Shown in pieces: positions 54,588 through 61,975 of a stretch of 64,000 nt of DNA (position 1 is the stretch's first letter; each line of letters starts with the position of its first letter). The notes beneath the pieces are model-generated. The model made no database searches. It saw only the letters and a list, made by a program, of their open reading frames with translations, and was not told where the DNA came from. Location: the NCBI RefSeq assembly GCF_018100785.1, contig NZ_JAGJEC010000001.1, forward strand, positions 930,001 through 994,000, in the 5' to 3' direction. The stretch is from Maribacter sp. MMG018. GTDB lineage: Bacteria > Bacteroidota > Bacteroidia > Flavobacteriales > Flavobacteriaceae. The translations under genes were made by a program, and so were the position numbers.

Positions 54588-56079
54588 GGGACATGGTTTT
54601 CATAGGTTTGACTAGATAAATGGCCGTGCCCACCGCCGTAGACACCATCAAGGCAATAGCCGATGCGATGGCGGGGTTTTTTACCGTGGCCCCTTCCATA
54701 TAGGGCGTCAGTTCCAGATAATAGATACCAAAATGGACGACTACCGCCACAATAGAGGAAACAATGGGGATATATCTGTTGGTGGTCTTTGTAAAAATGC
54801 CGAAAAACACGGGTACAAAGGCGGCCGAGAAAAAGGCATATACCCCATTTTGTGCAAAAATGCCCACACTTAAACTGGGGTTTACCAATTGCCCGTAAGA
54901 GAGTATAATGGCCGCGACCGCTACCAAAAAGGTGATGACCCAATTGATGTGGATAGCGTTGACGTTTTTTTTGTATTTGCCCACGATGGGCATGATCAGA
55001 TCGTTGGTCAAAGTGGTGGGGATGGACTGTATCAGCCCTTCCAAAGTAGAGAGTCCCGCTGCGATGAGTCCTAAAATAACCAGGATACCCACATAGATAG
55101 GGAAACGGTCTACCACGTAGGCGGGAATGATGCCGTCCATACTTAATAATTGCCCACCGTCCATAAGATCGGGAAAATTAAGGCGGGCGTAAAATCCTGT
55201 TATCACTACCGAAAAGAAGATGACCAACAGCAAGATCGAATAGATCAAAAAGCGATTTACCTGTTTGTCATTTTTAATAAGCAGCGATTTGGTCAAAATA
55301 TGGGGCTGACAGACAATGGCGATACCAACGATGGCATTGCATACGACCACTTCAAAGAAATCGCGAAAAAGGGGGCTTGACTCATTAAAGGTTTTGGTCA
55401 GGTTGGGATCTATATCGTTCAACCTAGAAAGTATCGACTCACCACCACCTGTAAAAAAGTATTCCGCCCCCGAACCCAACAACAATACGGCTACAATGAT
55501 CATCATGATGGCTTGCAGGGAATTGGTGTAGACCATAGAGTTGGCTCCACCGGCCAACATATAGGAAAACACCACGGCCACCAGAATAATTAAAATGGTA
55601 AGCTCATCGGCAGACACTGCCTTGGCGATCACTTTGGTGATCCCAACACAGATCAATACAATAAACGTTATCAAAAGGGTACTTAAAAGTCCGAAAAACA
55701 ATTTTAGAAAAGGGGACCCGTAACGTTTGCCCACCCAATCGGCAATGGTCAGCGATTTTACGTTAATGCCGTACTGGCGGAACCTTTTCATTAGTACGAT
55801 TAGGGCCACAAAAATGGCCAAGGGCATTACCACTCCAAAGGCTAGATAGGCACTTAGGCCGTACAACGAAATAAAACCCGGGTTGATGATAAATGTGGCC
55901 GCACTGGTCAAAGAAGCCGCCAATGAAAGGGCCACCGAGAACGAAGAAAACGATTTACTGCCCAAAGCATAGGTTTCTATACTTTCGTCCTTTATTCTTG
56001 ACTTTATGACCAAATAACATAATACAGCCAAAAATGCCAGCAGTGATATAAGTGTTATTTGAGGATAATATTCGTTCAT
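54577..56079 (-). CDS. Sodium:solute symporter (SSS family)
   Basis: A 500-residue inner membrane protein with about 13 helices, of the SSS family (YALGSKSFSSFSVALSLAASLTSAATFIINPGFISLYG near the start; LAGGANSMVYTNSLQAIMM in the middle). The fold resembles pantothenate/proline and monocarboxylate symporters. It is the first gene of the operon with hydrolase, TonB receptor, KAS III-like enzyme and acyl-CoA synthetase, so it may import the acid or alcohol released outside. The 481-base gap upstream leads to the divergent fabG-like gene. Confidence 0.9.
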   Translation of the reverse strand: MNEYYPQITLISLLAFLAVLCYLVIKSRIKDESIETYALGSKSFSSFSVALSLAASLTSAATFIINPGFISLYGLSAYLAFGVVMPLAIFVALIVLMKRFRQYGINVKSLTIADWVGKRYGSPFLKLFFGLLSTLLITFIVLICVGITKVIAKAVSADELTILIILVAVVFSYMLAGGANSMVYTNSLQAIMMIIVAVLLLGSGAEYFFTGGGESILSRLNDIDPNLTKTFNESSPLFRDFFEVVVCNAIVGIAIVCQPHILTKSLLIKNDKQVNRFLIYSILLLVIFFSVVITGFYARLNFPDLMDGGQLLSMDGIIPAYVVDRFPIYVGILVILGLIAAGLSTLEGLIQSIPTTLTNDLIMPIVGKYKKNVNAIHINWVITFLVAVAAIILSYGQLVNPSLSVGIFAQNGVYAFFSAAFVPVFFGIFTKTTNRYIPIVSSIVAVVVHFGIYYLELTPYMEGATVKNPAIASAIALMVSTAVGTAIYLVKPMKTMSHES

Positions 56080-56560
56080 TCGTAATTTATCAATATGTTT
56101 TTTGAGTAATTCTTATTTTGTGTTCGACTAAATATAGAAACAAAGAATTTTAGTATGAATGTTTATTTTTAAAATTTATGAGGTAGACTTTTTTAATTAA
56201 TAAATGTGAGTAGATGCTTTTTTGTGGCTATAAAAATGAATTTTCATCAAGGAATTAATAATGGTAAGATTCTTTGTAATCCCTATGTTTATTGATATTA
56301 ATCATAAAAAAACAAATGAATTATGAGATTTTAAAAAAATGATTTAAAAATTACTATGAAGAGATATGTATTAAAATTAAGGATGTATGCTTCTAAATTC
56401 AATAAAAAGTCAATATCTTATAATTAATATATAATTGACTGAATTTAAAGTAATTATTATTTTTAATTGTGATTAAAAGTATTTAGTCGATATTATATAA
56501 TTGAATTTTTATAATTTTATCTTGTAAATAAAACGATAGCTTTGGCCTAAAACATACAAG
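56080..56560. other. AT-rich divergent intergenic region
   Basis: 481 bases with no supported gene, strikingly A/T-rich. TAGCTTTG at 56537-56544 matches the -7 consensus for the fabG-like gene, 16 bases before its ATG; no well-spaced -33 element is seen. On the reverse strand TATATTTA upstream of the symporter is one mismatch from consensus. I found no clear palindrome. Confidence 0.45.
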
Positions 56561-57298
56561 ATGAAGAGATTAAAGGACAAAGTTGCCGTAGTTACCGGAG
56601 GGGCCAACGGCATAGGAAAGATAACCGTTGAGAAATTTTTAAAAGAAGGCGCCAAGGTCGTCTGTTGGGACATCAACCAAGATGCAGGAGAAAAATTGAT
56701 GGCGGAACACAAGGGAGAAAACTTAAAGTTTCAACAGGTAAACACGGTAAATAGATCCGAGGTGGACGAAGCCGTATCGAGTATTGTCAAAACATATGGT
56801 GGCATTGACATCTTGATCAACAATGCGGGTATAACAAGGGACGCTACCTTGCGGAAAATGACCCAAGAGCAATGGCAATCGGTATTGGATGTCAACCTAA
56901 CCGGGGTGTTTAATTGCACACAGGCCATATCGGAACACATGGTAGAAAAGGGCAGTGGAAAGATCGTCAGTGCATCTTCGGTAGTGGGACTATATGGTAA
57001 CTTCGGACAAAGCAACTATGTAGCCACAAAGAGCGGCGTTATTGGCCTTACCAAGGTATGGGCGCGTGAATTGGGTCGTAAGGGCATCAATGTAAATGCT
57101 GTGGCACCGGGATTCATCGCTACCGAAATGGTAGAGACCATTCCCGAAAAAGTAATCAAGGACCTGGAATCAAAAACTCCCTTGGGTCGTTTAGGAAAAC
57201 CGGAAGATATTGCCGATGCCTATGTATTTCTATCATCGGAAGAGGCAAGCTTTATCAATGGGGCCACCTTGAGCGTTGACGGGGGACTTGTAATGTAA
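56561..57298 (+). CDS. FabG-like short-chain dehydrogenase/reductase
   Basis: A 245-residue NAD(P)-dependent oxidoreductase. TGGANGIG (residues 12-19) binds the cofactor, NNAG follows, and Ser140, Tyr153 and Lys157 complete the catalytic set in ASSVVGLYG and SNYVATK. The C-terminal FINGATLSVDGGLVM is typical of FabG-type enzymes acting on 3-oxoacyl thioesters, or of 3-hydroxyacyl-CoA and other alcohol dehydrogenases. It is divergent from the acyl-related operon and its stop codon overlaps the start of the next gene (TAATG), so the pair is translationally coupled. Confidence 0.9.
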   Translation: MKRLKDKVAVVTGGANGIGKITVEKFLKEGAKVVCWDINQDAGEKLMAEHKGENLKFQQVNTVNRSEVDEAVSSIVKTYGGIDILINNAGITRDATLRKMTQEQWQSVLDVNLTGVFNCTQAISEHMVEKGSGKIVSASSVVGLYGNFGQSNYVATKSGVIGLTKVWARELGRKGINVNAVAPGFIATEMVETIPEKVIKDLESKTPLGRLGKPEDIADAYVFLSSEEASFINGATLSVDGGLVM

Positions 57299-58686
57299 TG
57301 AAACTGAAAAAATTTTCGAAGTTTGTCGACTCACTTTTACCCCATGAGGTACTGTTGTTGGAGCGTTGTGCCCAATTTCAGGATGTGGACCGCATCGAAA
57401 TTTTTGAAACCGTAAGGCACAATGTTCTTACCAATGCTAAAAAGAAGGCGTTTTCGCTGAGTTGCGACAAGCGAAAATATTCGCATATGATGAACTGGAT
57501 GCAGGCCCGTTTAGACGAGCATTGCACCGACAACTACTACGAAAGCCTTAACTATTTCGACAACAAGATAAAGACCGATGCCCTTTCGTCTGAAGAGGAA
57601 CGGATATTGTTGAAGCTCATTAAAAACTACGAGCCCCACCATTTTCATTTTATCCGTTTTTATGAAGTGGTCAAAAACTACTTGAACTTTCTGTTGGTAC
57701 GGGTTCGGCTGAACGATTATGAGCTGATCAACAAGTTTGTGCATAATTACCACGACGACTATATACGGAGTAAAAATATTGGTGATAGAATGACCCAGGC
57801 CACTTCCGATATCGTCACCGATTACCATAGCGGGCGCCTTACCCAAAATTCGCTTAAATGGTCCCCGTGGCTGGAACGCCTGTTTCGAGACGAATCCATC
57901 GACGGATTCAACCGTTATCAAACCTTGATTCTTTTGTCGTACCTCGCCCTTTTAAAGAACGATCTATTGGAACCTGCCATTGGGTATTACGATCAGCTCG
58001 AGGCAAAATTAAAGGACGGGTCGTACTACTCCAGAAAGCTATTGCTCAATTTTTACGGCAATCGGCAGTTGATTCTAATGAAACTGCACAAATACGACCA
58101 AGCCTTGTACTATGGCCGCTTGTCGATCAGTGAACAAGGGCACGATTACATCATGTACCTTAATAATTACTGCTTTAATCTACTAAAGTTGGAAAGGGCA
58201 AAAGAAGCCTTGCAATTACTAAAGGATGCCCTTCCCTTTGCCCGACAAATGTCGAACAAATACAACAAATCGCTCTTTATCTCTTCTTTGGTGAAGTGCT
58301 ATAATGACAACGGACAGTTTAAAAATGCACGGCAGTACGCCGAAAACCAACTGGTTCAGTATGAAAAGGACATCCTGGAACACAATTGGAACAAATTTTT
58401 TAGGACCTATCTGGAAACCCTCTTGCATCTGGGCGATTACAAGCACGCAAAGAAGACCATAAAGCGCTACGGACTTTTAGATCGGGAGAGTGCCGAGCTC
58501 AAGGCTTATGCTGGCTTCCCTTACTTTAAATGGTTCATGACCCTGATCGATTTTAAGCAGGGAAACATCAACGGGGTGCGATTTAGGAAACTGATCCTGA
58601 GGGAAAGGGAGCATTTGACCCATTCGCAGAACATACGACCTTCCGAAAGTGTAATGGTATTACTGGAGGATGCGTTAAAGGAATGA
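57298..58686 (+). CDS. TPR-like helical protein of unknown function
   Basis: A 462-residue, wholly helical, charged cytoplasmic protein without signal peptide or membrane helix. The second half (about 210-440) reads as tetratricopeptide-like helix pairs: AIGYYDQLEAKLKDG, YDQALYYGRLSISEQG, AKEALQLLKDALPFARQM, FKNARQYAENQLVQYEKDI, YKHAKKTIKRYG. The N-terminal half has no match I know. It overlaps fabG by one base. Such proteins may be scaffolds or sensors, but I can name no family. Confidence 0.7.
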   Translation: MKLKKFSKFVDSLLPHEVLLLERCAQFQDVDRIEIFETVRHNVLTNAKKKAFSLSCDKRKYSHMMNWMQARLDEHCTDNYYESLNYFDNKIKTDALSSEEERILLKLIKNYEPHHFHFIRFYEVVKNYLNFLLVRVRLNDYELINKFVHNYHDDYIRSKNIGDRMTQATSDIVTDYHSGRLTQNSLKWSPWLERLFRDESIDGFNRYQTLILLSYLALLKNDLLEPAIGYYDQLEAKLKDGSYYSRKLLLNFYGNRQLILMKLHKYDQALYYGRLSISEQGHDYIMYLNNYCFNLLKLERAKEALQLLKDALPFARQMSNKYNKSLFISSLVKCYNDNGQFKNARQYAENQLVQYEKDILEHNWNKFFRTYLETLLHLGDYKHAKKTIKRYGLLDRESAELKAYAGFPYFKWFMTLIDFKQGNINGVRFRKLILREREHLTHSQNIRPSESVMVLLEDALKE

Positions 58687-58741
58687 TATTTAAGTCTTAA
58701 ACAATAAGAAAGCTAAAAAAGAAACAGACTCTACGCCAATA

Positions 58742-59458
58742 TTATTCTTTGGTTTTTTTCCAAGCTTCGAACTTTTCTTTGGTCTCATTATTGGTTAGAG
58801 GGTAGAGGCCGATAATAGTTTCACCTTTTTGTACGCTTTCCATGACAAATTCCTCGAAGAGGGTCATTTGTAGGCATTCGTCCGCGACATCATCGGCCAT
58901 ATGGGCCGGAATTACCATAACGCCATCGTCATCACCTATTATAATATCACCAGGAAAAACAGCTACGTCACCACAACCTATGGGGTCATTTATGGCTATG
59001 GCATGGTGAAGGGTAAGATTGGTGGGTGCAGAAGGTCTGTTGTGATATGAGTTGAAGTCCAACGCGGCAATCTCGGCAGCATCCCTAAAACCACCGTCGG
59101 TAACTATGCCTGCAACTCCACGGACCATTAATCTTGTAATTAAAATAGATCCTGCAGAAGCTGCTCTGGCATTCTGTCGACTATCGATCACCATTACGGC
59201 ACCAGGTGGACATTGTTCTACGGCTACCCGTTGTAAGTGCTTAGGGTCTTTAAAAACTTCTATTGGGTTTAAGTCTTCCCTTGCCGGGATGTAACGTAAG
59301 GTATAGGCCTCACCGACCATGGTAGGTCTTCCTGATTTTAACGGACGTACATTTTGTACAAATTGATTTTTAAGCCCTCTCTTAAAAAGACAGGTAGCAA
59401 CCGTTGCGGTACTAACTTTTTTTAGTTTCTCTTTTGTAGTCATTGTTGTGTCGTTCAT
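58742..59458 (-). CDS. RraA-family aldolase-like protein
   Basis: A 238-residue protein of the RraA/4-carboxy-4-hydroxy-2-oxoadipate aldolase-like superfamily, longer than classical RraA at both ends. VMVIDSRQNARAASAGSILITRL, GIVTDGGFRDAAEI (the Arg and Asp of the active site) and GCGDVAVFPGDIIIGDDDGVMVIP are hallmarks of the enzymatically active members that cleave or decarboxylate 2-oxoacid substrates with Mg. It is divergent from the PL6 gene and shares its promoter region, so it is likely expressed with alginate catabolism. Its exact reaction there is unknown. Confidence 0.85.
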   Translation of the reverse strand: MNDTTMTTKEKLKKVSTATVATCLFKRGLKNQFVQNVRPLKSGRPTMVGEAYTLRYIPAREDLNPIEVFKDPKHLQRVAVEQCPPGAVMVIDSRQNARAASAGSILITRLMVRGVAGIVTDGGFRDAAEIAALDFNSYHNRPSAPTNLTLHHAIAINDPIGCGDVAVFPGDIIIGDDDGVMVIPAHMADDVADECLQMTLFEEFVMESVQKGETIIGLYPLTNNETKEKFEAWKKTKE

Positions 59459-59581
59459 GGTAAATGTTCCAATCCTTTTGATCAGGGGTTAATGGCGTAA
59501 AATTTTAAAAAAGACAGGATTTTTAGGATCTTTTATTTTTTAAACCTGCTTTGTAAGTATATCTCAGTTTTATGTTAAAAA

Positions 59582-59633
59582 TTTGGAGGTTTTACAAATA
59601 TATGTATTTTTGGTAAACCAAACTGGTTAACCA
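59582..59633. promoter_or_regulatory. Two-way promoter with tandem TGGTWAACCA sites
   Basis: Forward: TTTG (59582-59585) and TATTTTTG (59605-59612) 19 bases apart, toward PL6. Reverse: TATATTTG (59595-59602) with TTTG at 59619-59622, toward the RraA-type gene. Immediately beyond lie TGGTAAACCA (59611-59620, one mismatch from palindromic) and the perfect palindrome TGGTTAACCA (59624-59633), 13 bases apart. They cover the start of PL6 transcription and the -33 of the other gene, so one regulator could control both directions. Confidence 0.65.
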
Positions 59634-59642
59634 ATTGACAAT

Positions 59643-61973
59643 ATGAAGCAAATATCATCTCTTTTATCGCTTACTTTTCTTTTGATAATATTTTCATGTT
59701 CAACCGAGCCTACGCTGGATACCGTTAAGAACGTGGCCGAATTTGAAGAGCGATTGAAAACGGTACGCCCTGGTGACAGTATTGTATTGGCCAATGGAAT
59801 ATGGTCAGATTCAGAATTGCTGTTCGAGGCGAAAGGAACAGCGGATAAGCCAATTACCTTGACCGTAGAGGAAAAAGGTAAGGTCATTTTCGAGGGGGCA
59901 TCCAATTTAAGAATCGCAGGAGAACATTTGATCGTGAAAGGTCTGGTCTTTAAAAATGGTTATACACCTACCACCGAAGTCATATCATTTAAAAAAGACA
60001 ATGAGACCTTGGCATACAATTCTAGATTAACGGAATGTGTGATAGATGGTTTTACCAATCCAGAACGTCATGAGCCGGACACGTGGGTGGCCCTTTATGG
60101 TAAAAACAATAGGGTAGACCATAATCATTTGGTTGGCAAGACCAATAGGGGGGTGACTATGATCGTTAGGTTAAATTCTGAAGAGAGCCAAGAAAATCAT
60201 CATCGTATAGATCATAATTATTTTGGCCCGCGCTCTACTTTGGGTTCTAACGGTGGAGAGACCCTACGTATCGGTACCAGTCATTATTCGAGAACAAATT
60301 CTTATACGGTTGTAGAGGTAAATTATTTTGATAGGTGTAATGGGGAGCTAGAGACCGTGTCCAACAAGTCTTGTTCCAATACATACAAAAACAATGTTTT
60401 CTATGAATGTAAGGGTACCCTTACCCTGCGCCATGGAAACCGAAACATTGTAGATAGCAATGCACTAATTGGAAATGGAGTGCCAAATACAGGTGGTTTG
60501 CGCGTAATAAACGGGCAACAGACAGTTACGAACAACTATGCCTTTGGGCTTACCGGGATTCGTTTTAGTGGGGCTTTGGTCGTAATGAACGGAATCTTTA
60601 ATTCGCCGATCAATAGATACGACCAGGTAAAAGACGCCATTATTAAAAACAATACGTTTATTGATAGTGACCATATACAACTTGGGGCCGGGGCTGACGA
60701 AGAAAGAAACGCTCCACCGGATAACTCCGTAATGGCAGACAATATTTTTTATAACGAAAACAAGGATGATGTTTTTACCGCCTATACGAATATTAGCGGT
60801 ATCAAGTTTGAGAACAATTTGATCAGTCCCAATATTCAACCTATTGCTAAAGAAGGGTTTAGGCCATTGCAATTGAGTTTTGTTAAAAATGAGCAAGGTT
60901 TTATGGTGCCTGCGGATACTACCCTGAACGTTGGCGCTAAAATAAGCCCCTCTATTGCGACCAAAGAGAATACCGGGGTATCTTGGTATTCAAAGGATGA
61001 TGGAAAAGCAACTTTGTCCTCGGGGAAAACAATTAAGGTCAAGGCCGGACTTAACTCTCTGGTCGATGCCGTAAAGAAATCATCGCCAGGAGATATTCTA
61101 GAATTGGGAGATGAGGTCTATAGCTCAACAAAAACGATTGCCATAAAACACCCTTTAACGTTTAGGGGTGTCGGAGAGGGTAAATCTAAATTGCTTTTTG
61201 AAAAAAAATCACTTTTTGAAATTAACAATGGAGGAAGCCTTAAGTTGGAGAATTTGATATTTGATGGTAAAAATTCACCTGATCGTACCGGTAATTCGGT
61301 AATTACCACTAGTAAATACTCGATGAACAAAAACTATAAATTGTTCGTAGAAAACTGTGATTTTGTCGATTTGGACGTAAACCACTCCTATGATGCGATT
61401 CGTGTATACAAAAATACGTTTGCAGATACTATAAGCATTACCAACTCGCGCTTTAAAAATATTACCGGAAACATTATGGCCTTAGATGCCGAAACCGATG
61501 ATATAGGTATATATAATGCCGAATATGTAATCATGAAAAACAACAGTTTTAGTGATGTTGGAGGTGCCGCACTTCGTCTTTATAGGGGCGGAAAAGATGA
61601 AAGCACCTTTGGGCCATTCTTAGAAATGGAACACAATGTATTCGATAATGTGGGGCAGGACAAAAGAAACAGGTATGATGCTACCGTATCATTATACGGT
61701 GTTCAAAAGATTGCCATAAAAAATAATATCTTTAAAGATAGCAAAGCTGTAAACATGCATTTGGTAGTGGGTGAACCCATTGTTAATGTAAAAAATAACG
61801 CTTTAAGCAATACCCCAAAACTTACTGTTACGGGCGATCAAAAATATACCGTTGAAAACCAATGGGAGCTTGCTCCAAAATTCTCTGATAGTATTTACTA
61901 TACTTTAAGTGCAGATTCCCCTTTAAGAGGAAAAGCTACTGATGGGTCGGATTTAGGCTTAATAAAAAAATAA
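59643..61973 (+). CDS. PL6-family alginate lyase (lipoprotein, two beta-helix domains)
   Basis: A 776-residue polysaccharide lyase. A lipobox IFSC near residue 19 directs it to the outer membrane. The N-terminal right-handed beta-helix (about 25-400) carries Lys242 in ETVSNKS and Arg263 in LTLRHGNRN, 21 residues apart as in chondroitinase B and PL6 alginate lyases. A second, shorter beta-helix (about 455-770) makes it a two-domain PL6 of the AlyGC type. It cleaves alginate by beta-elimination, often at guluronate-rich stretches. PL17 follows after 2 bases. Confidence 0.93.
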   Translation: MKQISSLLSLTFLLIIFSCSTEPTLDTVKNVAEFEERLKTVRPGDSIVLANGIWSDSELLFEAKGTADKPITLTVEEKGKVIFEGASNLRIAGEHLIVKGLVFKNGYTPTTEVISFKKDNETLAYNSRLTECVIDGFTNPERHEPDTWVALYGKNNRVDHNHLVGKTNRGVTMIVRLNSEESQENHHRIDHNYFGPRSTLGSNGGETLRIGTSHYSRTNSYTVVEVNYFDRCNGELETVSNKSCSNTYKNNVFYECKGTLTLRHGNRNIVDSNALIGNGVPNTGGLRVINGQQTVTNNYAFGLTGIRFSGALVVMNGIFNSPINRYDQVKDAIIKNNTFIDSDHIQLGAGADEERNAPPDNSVMADNIFYNENKDDVFTAYTNISGIKFENNLISPNIQPIAKEGFRPLQLSFVKNEQGFMVPADTTLNVGAKISPSIATKENTGVSWYSKDDGKATLSSGKTIKVKAGLNSLVDAVKKSSPGDILELGDEVYSSTKTIAIKHPLTFRGVGEGKSKLLFEKKSLFEINNGGSLKLENLIFDGKNSPDRTGNSVITTSKYSMNKNYKLFVENCDFVDLDVNHSYDAIRVYKNTFADTISITNSRFKNITGNIMALDAETDDIGIYNAEYVIMKNNSFSDVGGAALRLYRGGKDESTFGPFLEMEHNVFDNVGQDKRNRYDATVSLYGVQKIAIKNNIFKDSKAVNMHLVVGEPIVNVKNNALSNTPKLTVTGDQKYTVENQWELAPKFSDSIYYTLSADSPLRGKATDGSDLGLIKK

Positions 61974-61975
61974 CT

